Origin: Rhodococcus sp. 105337
GTDB taxonomy: Bacteria > Actinomycetota > Actinomycetes > Mycobacteriales > Mycobacteriaceae
Assembly: GCF_012844225.1 (NCBI RefSeq)
Contig: NZ_JABAGQ010000005.1
Span: 186,001-250,000 of the forward strand
Direction: 5' to 3'
Length of the DNA stretch: 64,000 bases
The translations under genes were made by a program, and so were the position numbers. Each line of letters starts with the position of its first letter. Position 1 is the stretch's first letter. The notes beneath the pieces are model-generated. The model did no database searches and was not told the origin of the DNA. It saw only the letters and a program-made list of their open reading frames with translations. Below, one piece after another: positions 37,890 to 46,900 of this stretch.

Positions 37890-39068
37890 TCAGCGAGTTT
37901 CGGTGATGGAGAGTTCCTCGGCCAGCAGTTCGGCGAACGTGTAGGTACCGGTGGGCTGATCGTCCTGCCCGAGCAGATACAGGCGCTTCACTGCGACGAG
38001 GATTGCCTCGGCAATGACGTCACGGGTGCGCGGGTCGGCGAGCAGTGATGCGTCGTGCTCGTTGGTGAGGTAACCGAGATCGATCTGCACGGTGGGCATA
38101 TTCGTCAGGCGCAGCAGGTCCCAGGTGCGCCCGTGGCTGCGGCAGTCCTGCAGCGAGGTTCGCGCGACGATCTCGCGCTGGATGAACCCGGTCAGTACCT
38201 GACCGATCATGGATTCGGAGCCGTGCGAGTTGCCGTAGTGGAAGCTGGCGATGCCACTCGCGTGCGGGTTCGAACTCGAATCGCAGCGCAGCGAGATCAT
38301 GAGATCGGCACCGAACGCGTTCGAAGTGCCGGCGCGTTCGACGTCGGTCGGATCCGCGTGGTACGGGCGCGAGAGGAACGTCTCCATGCCGGTCGCGGCC
38401 ATGCGGCCCTCGAGGCGGCGCGCAAGATCCCACAGGATGTCGGCTTCCGAGATGGGCCCGTGCACGCTCGGCACGATGATGCCGTGGTGGGTGCCGCCCA
38501 GACCGGGATCGATGACGATGCGCTTACCGCTCAGCTGGGGGCCCGACCGTCGTACGATCTCCTCCTCGCTGATGGCGTGAGGCGATCCGCCCGACACCCG
38601 GGTACCGAGCAACTCGAGTGCCCGCAACGTTTCGGGTCCACAGATTCCGTCCGCGGCGAGACCGATCTCGCGCTGGAACGAGCTGAGTCCTTCGTGGGTC
38701 TTCTGGCCGAAGTAGCCGTCGACGCGGTCCACGTAGAACCCCAGGTCCTGCAGCCGGGTCTGCAGCGCCGCCACGTCGTCGCCGTACAACGGCGCCGACA
38801 GCTGGTACATCAAGGTTCGGGCGCCGAGTCGGTACGACGCCTCCTTGAGGGAGCGGTACGTGGCCGGGCCGACAACCCCATCGACGAGCAGACCGCGCTG
38901 CTGCTGGAAGGCGCGCACGGCGCCGTCGAGTTCGCGGTCGAAAACGACGTCGGACCCCATCCAGCTGTCGGAGGAGTCGGGACGGGCGTGCAGGAAACCC
39001 AGACCGGCCAGAGTGCTCCGAATCTCGGCGACTGCCGGGCCGTGGTCGCCGTGACGAAGAGGGCGCAT
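37890..39068 (-). CDS. cwlM: CwlM, N-acetylmuramoyl-L-alanine amidase family regulator
   Basis: 392 residues: two peptidoglycan-binding domains (about 5-70 and 85-155) followed by an amidase_3 domain (175-385). The zinc-ligand motif usually written DPGHGG reads DPGLGG here, so the first metal His is missing; the following segment is THHG. In M. tuberculosis CwlM is a non-catalytic, essential cytoplasmic activator of MurA, which agrees with the absence of a signal peptide here. It is transcribed after trxB-trxA with a hairpin in between. Confidence 0.9.
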   Translation of the reverse strand: MRPLRHGDHGPAVAEIRSTLAGLGFLHARPDSSDSWMGSDVVFDRELDGAVRAFQQQRGLLVDGVVGPATYRSLKEASYRLGARTLMYQLSAPLYGDDVAALQTRLQDLGFYVDRVDGYFGQKTHEGLSSFQREIGLAADGICGPETLRALELLGTRVSGGSPHAISEEEIVRRSGPQLSGKRIVIDPGLGGTHHGIIVPSVHGPISEADILWDLARRLEGRMAATGMETFLSRPYHADPTDVERAGTSNAFGADLMISLRCDSSSNPHASGIASFHYGNSHGSESMIGQVLTGFIQREIVARTSLQDCRSHGRTWDLLRLTNMPTVQIDLGYLTNEHDASLLADPRTRDVIAEAILVAVKRLYLLGQDDQPTGTYTFAELLAEELSITETR

Positions 39069-39140
39069 GCGTTGGGCCTTTCCGTGCTGACCGGATTGCG
39101 CCCGGCACGGGGCAGGGCAGCATCGAACGGAATTATCTCA

Positions 39141-39175
39141 GATGCGCCGGGAGCCGGGGCCCGGGGCGGCGCATC
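39141..39175 (-). terminator. Hairpin between trxA and cwlM
   Basis: Stem GATGCGCC/GGCGCATC with a 19-nt GC-rich loop, downstream of trxA. There is no U-tract, so termination may be partial and cwlM could be read through. Confidence 0.45.
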
Positions 39176-39199
39176 CGAGAATCGATCCTCGGGACCGTA

Positions 39200-39535
39200 C
39201 TACAGGACGTCCGCGAGGTCCCGAAGCAACGCCGCCTTACCCTTCGCCCCCACGATCGTCTTCACGGGCTTGCCGCCGGAGAACAGGATCATGGTGGGGA
39301 TGGACATGACCTGGTAGTCGCGGGCCGCCGACGGGTTCGCGTCGATGTCGAGCTTGGCGATCGTCAGCTTGTCGCCGTGCTCACCCGCGATCTCCTCGAG
39401 AACCGGAGCAACCATCTTGCACGGACCGCACCACGTGGCCCAGAAGTCGACGAGCACGGGCTTGTCGGCCTGCAGCACATCCTCGACGAACGAGGAATCG
39501 GTGATGGTGACGGTGTTGGTGTCCTTGACGGCCAC
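39200..39535 (-). CDS. trxA: Thioredoxin
   Basis: 111 residues with the active site [15 protein letters not shown] and the cis-proline segment [11 protein letters not shown]. It reduces protein disulfides and is recharged by TrxB encoded 45 bp upstream. GTG start with an AGGAGA ribosome site. Equivalent of M. tuberculosis trxC (Rv3914). Confidence 0.97.
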   Translation of the reverse strand: MAVKDTNTVTITDSSFVEDVLQADKPVLVDFWATWCGPCKMVAPVLEEIAGEHGDKLTIAKLDIDANPSAARDYQVMSIPTMILFSGGKPVKTIVGAKGKAALLRDLADVL

Positions 39536-39580
39536 GGCTATCTCCTGGTGTCGCGTGTTATCGGGGGGTGGGTGGGACGG

Positions 39581-40549
39581 TCAGACCTGGGCGGGCACGA
39601 TCGAGGGCGGTACCTCGTGGCGTGCGACGAGCCAGCGCTCGGCGTCGATCGCCGCGGAACAACCGCTGCCGGCCGCGGTGATGGCCTGACGATAGGTGTG
39701 GTCGACGAGGTCTCCGGCCGCGAAGACACCCGGCAGGGACGTCGCAGTGGTGCGGCCGACGACCTTCACGTAACCCTCGTCGTCCAGTTCGACCTGTCCC
39801 GCGACGAGTGCGCTGCGCGGGTCGTGTCCCACGGCGACGAAGAGTCCGGTGACGGCGAGATCGCTGCGCTCGCCGGTGACAGTGTTCTCGACGGTCAGCG
39901 ACGAGACGCTGTTCTCTCCCAGGACCTCGAGGACCCTCGTGTTGGTGAGGAAACGAATCTTCTCGTTAGCCTCGGCGCGCTCGAGCATGATCTTCGAGGC
40001 GCGGAACTCTTCGCGGCGGTGGATGATGGTCACGCTGCGCGCGAACCGCGTCAGGAACGTGGCTTCCTCCATCGCCGAGTCGCCGCCGCCGACCACTGCG
40101 ATGTCCTGATCCCGGAAGAAGAACCCGTCACACGTGGCGCAGGCGGAGACGCCGCGGCCGAGGAGCCGCTCCTCCCCCGGCACACCGAGGTAACGGGGTT
40201 CGGCGCCCATGGCGAGCACGACCGCGTGACTGCTGTAGGTTTCGCCGTTCGCGACCACGGTCTTGACCGGGCCGGCGAGATCGACGGCCTCGACGTCTTC
40301 GGTACGGATGTCGGCACCGAAGCGGAGCGCCTGCTCGCGCATCTGGTCCATCAACTCCGGACCCATGATGCCGTCCTTGAAGCCCGGGAAGTTCTCGACC
40401 TCGGTTGTCGTCATCAGCTCGCCGCCGAACTGCGTTCCCTCGAAGACGATGGGCGAGAGTTCCGCGCGGGCGGCGTAGATCGCGGCGGTGTATCCCGCCG
40501 GGCCCGAACCGATGATGATGAGGTCGTGAATGGTGGGCGAGGTCGTCAT
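39581..40549 (-). CDS. trxB: Thioredoxin reductase (NADPH)
   Basis: 322 residues. FAD-binding [18 protein letters not shown] at the N-terminus, redox-active CATC in [17 protein letters not shown]-binding [11 protein letters not shown] and the C-terminal FAD motif [15 protein letters not shown]. It reduces thioredoxin. A GGGAAC-18-GTTG promoter of the SigH/SigR type lies upstream, which would make trxBA part of the disulfide-stress response. Confidence 0.98.
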   Translation of the reverse strand: MTTSPTIHDLIIIGSGPAGYTAAIYAARAELSPIVFEGTQFGGELMTTTEVENFPGFKDGIMGPELMDQMREQALRFGADIRTEDVEAVDLAGPVKTVVANGETYSSHAVVLAMGAEPRYLGVPGEERLLGRGVSACATCDGFFFRDQDIAVVGGGDSAMEEATFLTRFARSVTIIHRREEFRASKIMLERAEANEKIRFLTNTRVLEVLGENSVSSLTVENTVTGERSDLAVTGLFVAVGHDPRSALVAGQVELDDEGYVKVVGRTTATSLPGVFAAGDLVDHTYRQAITAAGSGCSAAIDAERWLVARHEVPPSIVPAQV

Positions 40550-40632
40550 TCGGCGGAGGCCTTCCGGTCGGCGGTCGGGGCTGTCGTAGATGCCACGTGC
40601 CGAGAGACCGGCGCGGCAGCATACACAGATGT

Positions 40633-40660
40633 CAACACCAGGGTAAACGGTGTTGTTCCC
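40633..40660 (-). promoter_or_regulatory. SigH/SigR-type promoter of trxB
   Basis: On the minus strand GGGAAC (40660-40655) and GTTG (40636-40633) are separated by 18 nt, which matches the known SigH/SigR pattern GGAAT/C-18-GTT. The predicted 5' leader before trxB is about 75-80 nt. Thioredoxin genes are classical targets of these sigma factors. Confidence 0.65.
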
Positions 40661-40711
40661 CTCGCAGCGTGCGTCGTGCCACAGCGCGTGCGCACCCGCC
40701 GCCCGGAGGTG

Positions 40712-41911
40712 TCAGACCGCGCCCGGGACATCCCGGAGGGTTTCCCGGATCACACATTTGGTCCCGGTGTAGATGGTTGGCATGCACTTGTTGCAGTGGA
40801 TGCACAACCCTTCGTCCGCGGTGTGGTTGCGGAACTTGTCGACCAGATACGGGTCACGGAGAAGCGCCCGGCCCATGGCCACGAACTCGAAACCTTCGTG
40901 CAGGGCGTTGTCGATGGTGTCGATGCGGTTGATGCCACCGAGCAGGATCAGCGGCAGCGACAGTTCGGACCGGAACTGCCGGGCCATCGGGAGGAAGAAC
41001 GCTTCCTCGAACGGAAGTTTCGGGAAGAGCTTGGGTCCGTACACCTTCAAGCCCCAGCCGATGACCTTCGGCTGTGACTGCACGAACTCCTTCATCGGAA
41101 CGTCGCCGCGGAAGAAGTACATCCCGTTGAGCAGCGAGCTGCCACCGGTCAGCTGCATCGCGTCGATGGTGCCGTCGGACTCGATCAGCTTGGCCATGGG
41201 CAGCGACTCGTCGAGCCACAGTCCCTTCGGGACGCCGTCGGTCATGTTGAACTTGGCGATGACAGCGACCGAATCCCCCGCCGCAGCGCGCACGGCGGCG
41301 AGGACACGCCGGGGAAAAGCGGTGCGGTTGGCGATGCTTCCCCCGTACCGGTCGGTCCGCTTGTTGAGGTTGGGGCTCATGAAGGAGCTGAGAAGGTAGT
41401 TGTGCCCCAGGTGTACTTCCAGCGCATCGAATCCGGATTCGACGGCGTATCGCGCGGCCGACGCGTAGTCCTCCACGATCGCGTCGAGTTGCCCGAGTGT
41501 CGCGCCGCGGACGAGACCCATCGCGGGGGCGCTGATCCGGGTGGAGGGGGCGGTGGTGCTCATCCCGTTCGACAGCTGGTTGGCGACGAGCCCGGCATGC
41601 CCGATCTGCGCGGACGCGAGTGCGCCCTCCCGGTGGACGGCCTCGGTGAGCCGGGTCAGCCCGGGCACGGCGTCGCGGTCGAGGACGAGGGTGTCGCGGT
41701 GGACGCGACCCGCGGGCGAGACGGAGCAGTACGCCACGGTCGTCAACGCGGTACCGCCGCGTGCGACTTCGGCGTGGAAGTCGACAAGTTTGTCGGTGAC
41801 CGCACCCTTGGGCATGACACCCTCGAACGTCGCGGCCTTGATGATGCGGTTGCGGAGCGTGAGAGGCCCGAGGCGGGCGGGTTCGAAGACGGTGGATCGC
41901 GGCGAAGTCAT
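40712..41911 (-). CDS. NADH:flavin oxidoreductase, old yellow enzyme family
   Basis: 399 residues forming an FMN-binding TIM barrel. Visible motifs are LRNRIIKAATFEG at the start, SAQIGHAG, VEVHLGHNYLLSSFMSPNLNKR-type active-site segment (residues about 175-195) and the C-terminal phosphate-binding FVAMGRALLRDP. The end carries CIHCNKC and a later Cys, like the [4Fe-4S] ligands of 2,4-dienoyl-CoA reductase-type members, but the extra FAD/NAD domain of those enzymes is absent. Likely reduces an enone or related compound; substrate unknown. Divergent from a TetR gene that probably controls it. Confidence 0.85.
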   Translation of the reverse strand: MTSPRSTVFEPARLGPLTLRNRIIKAATFEGVMPKGAVTDKLVDFHAEVARGGTALTTVAYCSVSPAGRVHRDTLVLDRDAVPGLTRLTEAVHREGALASAQIGHAGLVANQLSNGMSTTAPSTRISAPAMGLVRGATLGQLDAIVEDYASAARYAVESGFDALEVHLGHNYLLSSFMSPNLNKRTDRYGGSIANRTAFPRRVLAAVRAAAGDSVAVIAKFNMTDGVPKGLWLDESLPMAKLIESDGTIDAMQLTGGSSLLNGMYFFRGDVPMKEFVQSQPKVIGWGLKVYGPKLFPKLPFEEAFFLPMARQFRSELSLPLILLGGINRIDTIDNALHEGFEFVAMGRALLRDPYLVDKFRNHTADEGLCIHCNKCMPTIYTGTKCVIRETLRDVPGAV

Positions 41912-41939
41912 GACCCTACTTTCGATGCCAGTGGTATCG

Positions 41940-41956
41940 TAATAGGCCGACTATAA
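41940..41956. promoter_or_regulatory. Putative TetR operator
   Basis: TAATAG-GCCGA-CTATAA, an inverted repeat with 5 of 6 pairs matching, in the 93-bp gap between the divergent flavin oxidoreductase and TetR genes. Confidence 0.45.
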
Positions 41957-42004
41957 CCCCGATCACACACCAGGCACTGTCTGGTCCCACTCACACGAGA
42001 GCCC

Positions 42005-42559
42005 ATGCCAGCTGTACCTGCGGGACGTCCGAGAGATCCTCGAATCGACAGTGACGTCCTCGCCGTCACCCGCGAGATGCTCGTCCGGGACGGGTGGGAC
42101 GGCCTCAGCATGCGGGCGATCGCGGCGCGTGCGGGAGTCGGGCGAGCCGCACTGACGCGCAGGTGGCCGAGCAAGGCGCACCTGATGCTCGATGCGCTGC
42201 TCGGCTCGGCACCCGATCTGGCGCCGTACGACGGAATCGACCGCAAGGGCTGGATCGAATGGGTTGTCGCGGGGAGCAACGAACTCTTCTCGAGACCCGA
42301 GGTTCGCGCCGCCCTACCCGGACTCCTCGCGGCGCTGCGTGACCACGAGGACCTTCGCAGCACACTGTGGCGAACCTTCAGCGGTCCGAGTACTGCGCTG
42401 TTCACCGAGAACGGTGACGGGGACGCGGAACTCGATGCCCGGGCGGCGCTCGTGATGGCGGCGGGGACCGCGCTGTTCACCGGGCTGATCGCCGCGGAGG
42501 ACGACACCCCGGCGCTGCGTGCACGGATACTTCACCTGCTGCTGACCATCGCCGAGTGA
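42005..42559 (+). CDS. TetR family transcriptional regulator
   Basis: 184 residues. The N-terminal helix-turn-helix is clear: GLSMRAIAARAGVGRAALTR followed by RWPSKAHLMLDAL. The C-terminal ligand domain is short. It is divergent from the flavin oxidoreductase and so probably represses it and itself in the absence of an effector. This pair interrupts the usual order trxB - anti-sigma - sigM. Confidence 0.88.
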   Translation: MPAVPAGRPRDPRIDSDVLAVTREMLVRDGWDGLSMRAIAARAGVGRAALTRRWPSKAHLMLDALLGSAPDLAPYDGIDRKGWIEWVVAGSNELFSRPEVRAALPGLLAALRDHEDLRSTLWRTFSGPSTALFTENGDGDAELDARAALVMAAGTALFTGLIAAEDDTPALRARILHLLLTIAE

Positions 42560-42576
42560 CGACGCACGCCGAGCGC

Positions 42577-43248
42577 CTATCCGATGGTATGAACCGCCAG
42601 GGTAGCGGGAGTGTTTGCGTCACAATCGGTTCCGACCATCACCGCGGTCAGTTGCGGAGGGTGCGGTCCACCGAGGAGCAGCAGGACGGCGTCACGTTCG
42701 CGAAATTCCGTCTGCCGCGATCCCAGCAGAGGAGAATTCGAATCGAAACCGTTGGCTTCCAAGCAGTTCCGGAGCCGAACCGTATCCGAGAGAGGACCGA
42801 GCGAAGTCGTGCCGACCATCGAGCGTAGCTCGGCGGGCTCGAACACGGAGTCGCTCTCGTGGGCGGCGTAGGCGTCGCTACCCGCGTCGTCGTCTCCCCC
42901 GGGCGCCGAGTGGAGCAGGACGAGTGCGAACACGCCGGCGAATGCCGCTGCCGCGGCAACCCCGGCTCCCGCCAGCCATGTTCGGGCAGGTCGTCGCGGA
43001 GCAGTTGCCAGAGCGGCGTCGATCCGGGCGGCCACCGCCGGAGGAATCGGTTCCGCCGGATCACTGTCGCGGAGCGTGCCGAGACGCGACTTCACCGCGT
43101 CGAGTCGTGCGAGGACGGCCGCGGCCTCCGGGTCTGCGTGTACGAGGGGCCAGAGCCTGTCGGCCGAGGCGTCGTCCAGCACGCCCGCGTGCAGGTCGGC
43201 GAGCAGGTCGTGCGAGTACGGCGGACGTGGCATCTCGTCCTCGTTCAT
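42577..43248 (-). CDS. Anti-sigma-M factor
   Basis: 223 residues: N-terminal cytoplasmic part (LLADLHAGVLDDASADRLWP), one membrane helix near residues 90-110 and an extracytoplasmic domain of about 110 residues. Directly downstream of sigM, it is the equivalent of M. tuberculosis Rv3912 (anti-SigM). The ATG at 43248 is preferred over the one at 43254 because GAGGAG then stands 7 nt upstream. It converges with the TetR gene, 17 bp apart. Confidence 0.85.
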   Translation of the reverse strand: MNEDEMPRPPYSHDLLADLHAGVLDDASADRLWPLVHADPEAAAVLARLDAVKSRLGTLRDSDPAEPIPPAVAARIDAALATAPRRPARTWLAGAGVAAAAAFAGVFALVLLHSAPGGDDDAGSDAYAAHESDSVFEPAELRSMVGTTSLGPLSDTVRLRNCLEANGFDSNSPLLGSRQTEFRERDAVLLLLGGPHPPQLTAVMVGTDCDANTPATLAVHTIG

Positions 43249-43315
43249 GCGCATTCTCCTCGCGGGTGGGTTGTCCTCACCAGAGTAAGACGATCCGGAC
43301 TCGTGTTCGGTTCCC

Positions 43316-43924
43316 TCACTCCCGTAGGTCGCCGAGAACGACGGCGAGTTTGCGACGTGCCCGCGCGCATCGGCTCTTGACCGTCCCCTCCGGTACTCCC
43401 AGCCGGCGGGCCGCTTCTCGCACCGAATATCCCTCGACGTCGATCGCCACGATCGCGGCGCGCTGATCGGGCGGAAGTGTGAACAGTGCGGTCCTCACAT
43501 CGAGCGCGAGTTCCGTGTCGTGGATGGAATCCCGCCCCGTACGAGGAGTTTCGGAATCGTCGGGGAAGAGCGGAACCGTGGGCCGAACCCTGTTGCGCCG
43601 GATGCGATCCAGGCACGCGTTCACGACGATGGTGTGCATCCAGCTACGGACCGCGGCGTCCTCACGGAAGTTCGCGGCCATACGATGCGCGGACAGGAGA
43701 GCTTCCTGAAGCGAGTCGGCCGCGTCCTCCGGCGAGTAGCTGGTACGTCGCGCCACCTGCCACAAATGGTCGTAATGGCGCGACAGCAGTGTCGCGAACG
43801 CCTCCCGATCGCCGGCCGCGTGTGCCGACAACAGGGCTGCGTCGGACACGAACGTGCCCGGCACCTCTGTGAGCACAGAGTCGTCGGGCACGGCGATTTT
43901 TGCGATCCCCCCGAAAATTCGCAC
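43316..43924 (-). CDS. sigM: ECF RNA polymerase sigma factor SigM
   Basis: 202 residues from the GTG at 43924. Region 2 reads DAADSLQEALLSAHRMAANFR followed by WMHTIVVNACLDRIRR, and region 4 reads LPPDQRAAIVAIDVEGYSVREAARRLGV. The order murJ-sigM-anti-sigma matches M. tuberculosis Rv3910-Rv3912. No ribosome site; a TACCAT hexamer ends 6 nt before the GTG, suggesting a leaderless message. Later GTG codons (for example 43891) are possible starts. Confidence 0.9.
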   Translation of the reverse strand: MRIFGGIAKIAVPDDSVLTEVPGTFVSDAALLSAHAAGDREAFATLLSRHYDHLWQVARRTSYSPEDAADSLQEALLSAHRMAANFREDAAVRSWMHTIVVNACLDRIRRNRVRPTVPLFPDDSETPRTGRDSIHDTELALDVRTALFTLPPDQRAAIVAIDVEGYSVREAARRLGVPEGTVKSRCARARRKLAVVLGDLRE

Positions 43925-43930
43925 GCGCGG

Positions 43931-43936
43931 ATGGTA
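43931..43936 (-). promoter_or_regulatory. -10 element for leaderless sigM transcript
   Basis: TACCAT on the minus strand, 6 nt before the sigM GTG. Confidence 0.45.
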
Positions 43937-43982
43937 GCCGATCGCACGGCGATTGCCCCGGCTTGCGCTCGGGGCGATCCGG

Positions 43983-46900
43983 TTAGTCCGAGCCGATGAA
44001 CTCGATCTCGGAGATCGAACTCTTGTTGCTGCCACCGTCGGAGCTGAGCCCGGTGATCCACAGCAACACGTGCGTGGTGCGGCCGTCGGCGTCGAGCGGA
44101 ATCTCGGTTTCGCCGGATCCGAGTGTCGCCTGGCCGATCACCTGCGTCTGGTCCAGGGACGTCGAATCCGAGGGCGCGCTGCGGATTTCGAGCACGGTCC
44201 CGGGCGACTCGGACGTGACCTTCGCCGACGAGAGGGTCGCTGCGTCCTCGAGCGTCACCAGCAGGCCCACCCCGCTCTTCAGGGACGGGAAGGGATCGAA
44301 GTACGCGTCGGTGCTCCACGCCGTGGCAGGGTCGCCGTCGATCGCAAGCGACGCGGACGCCGGAGAATCGGGGGTGCCCTGCGGCGAGAACACCGTCACC
44401 GCGGATGCCGGCACCGGGCCCCCGGCTGCGGCGGGAGCCGCCTCCTCCGACGCGGACTCGGGTGCGGCAGGTGCTTCGGCGGTCGGTGTGAGACCGAATT
44501 CCTGGCTGGTGAGCGGCGCATCGCTTGCGTCGCCGGCGAGCAGATTCGTGATCCACCAACCGATCAGCGAGAGCAGCACGACCGTCGTGATACCGAGGCC
44601 GATCAGCGCGACGAGCATGCGCTGGGAATGCTTCTTCTTCTGTTCGAGCGCCTCGGGGTCCGCCAGGGCATGGCTTTCGGTCATGTTCGCGCGCTGGCCG
44701 ATACGGAGCGCGGGAATCATGTCGGTCTTCTGATCCACCACCGACGCCTGGTCGAGGATGTGCTGCACCGTTGCCGCGGTGCGGATCCCGCCGTCGGTGT
44801 TCAGAGCGCGCACGGCGACCGCCGAGATCTCGAACGGAACGTCGGGGCGGAGCACCTTGGGTTCGACCGGTTTGCCGTCGGCGCCGCGGTCGGCTTCCGG
44901 CATGCCACCGATGGTCGCGCCGCTGTGGTGCGGGGCCGGCGGCCGTCCCGGAGCGGGCGGTTCAGCGAGCGGCCAGCGGCCGGTGATCAGCCCGTACAGG
45001 CTGGCTCCGAGACCGTGCACATCGGAGACGGCATCCGCGTCGGAGAAGGTTGCCGGGAACGCCATCACCGCGTCGCCGGAGACACTGATCCGGATGCGGT
45101 CGGGGTGGTCGATCGACAACGCGCTGCCCGCACGGTGCGAGGCCTCTGCCGCTGCCGCGAGGGCGCGGACGGCTCGTGCAGCGCCCAACGGGGACGGCTG
45201 CGTGGCGGACATCTCGCGCAGCGAACGACCGGGCGTCCACTCGGCGACGACGATGCCGCCCGAACTACCCCGGACCACGTCCAGGACACGTGCCAGTCCG
45301 GGCGAATTGATCCGGCCGAGCCGCAGCGTCCGGGACAGGATGGCCTGTGGAGAGTCCGGCCCGGTGCCGTCGGCAGCGCTCTGGTCGGCGTCGACGAACG
45401 TCAGTGCCACCTCGCGGTCGAGTTTGACGTCGAGTGCCTGCCAGAACCGGAGCCCGCGTGCGCCACCGTGGGGCGAGAGCAGCCGGTACCGGCCACCGGC
45501 CACGGACGCGCCGGCGATGAGTTCCGGTCCGCGCATGGTGCGGCGGGGCGCCGACCCGGGAACCCGGACGGGCGGAAGCTGAGGAGAGCCGATCGGTATG
45601 ACCCCGGTGTCGTGGTGGGTGTCGCGCGGCGGACTCGGCGGCGTGGGCCGCTGATCGTTTCCGGCCGGCGTCGATCCTGCCTGCTGTGACGCGTCGATCG
45701 TGGACCTGCCGGCAGCGTGGTCGTCGCTCACCCTCACTCCTTCGTTGTCGACTCGTCCACTTCCGGTGCGGAGACGAGGATCGCCCGTGGGGGCCGCGAA
45801 GTAGCGCGGACCACGGCGCCCGTGTCGAATCTGCTGTTGACCAGGGTACGGGAGTTGTTGCTGCGCCTCGACGGGACGGGGCACGTTTCTGATCGCGGGC
45901 ATGACTTCGGTGATCGCGTCGTACGGTCCGACTCCGTAGTCGCCGTAGTCGATGCGCGGCAGTACGACGGTCTTCTCGAAGTCGGACTCCGGGTAGGCGT
46001 CGTAGCCGAAGCGGCGGCGGGTCGGGAAGGCACCGGTATCGGCCGGCGAAGTGGCCGTGGACTCCCCGAGTTCGGCTTCGCTCTCTTCCGCGCCGCCACC
46101 GCGCACCGCGGCGATCTTGCGGCGTACGGCGGCCTCGATGGCCATGATCTCGGGAACCTTGAGCAGATACATACCGACGAGCGCGACGAGCAGCATGAGG
46201 ATGCCGCTGATCGCGACACGCACCATCGAGCCGAGGCCGCCGAAGCGGTCCGCGAGGGCGTCCAACTGCAGGAGTCTGTCGGCGACGAGCACGACGACCG
46301 CCCCGCCGGCCGACGCCAGCACCACGTGCCAAATCGTGCGGCCCACGTTGGCCATCCGCAGGTCGCCCAGGGTGCGGTGCAGCAGGAACCCGCCGATGAA
46401 CGCACCGCAGGTGAACGCGAGACCGGTCGCGACACCGAGCAGGACGACGACCTGCTGGTCGTTGCTCGCCACGACCGGAGCGAGCGCCGACAAGCCGATC
46501 TTGACGGCGGTGATGCCGAGAATGATCCAGGTGGGGGTCCAGGCCTGTTCCCGCGCGTAGAAAACACGCAGGTGGATGAGCACGAGCGAGTAGGGAATCA
46601 GGGTGAAGGCGGACCAGCTCACGGCCTGGCCGAGCAGGGACGCGTTGCCCGCGCCGAAATTGCCGTAGCCGTACAGGGCGGTCCCGACGTGCGTGCCCGC
46701 GATCGTGAGGAACGTGACGATCGGGATCAGCGCGATCATGGTCATCCGGGTCGCGACCGACAGGTCGTCGACGACCGCGGGAGTGTCGCCCTCGGCGGCG
46801 TTGCGGCTCAGTCGCGGCATGATCGCGGTGAGCACGGTGACGCCGAGCACGCCGTACGGCAACTGCAGCAGCAGCCAGGCGTTGTTGTAGATCGCGGGGC

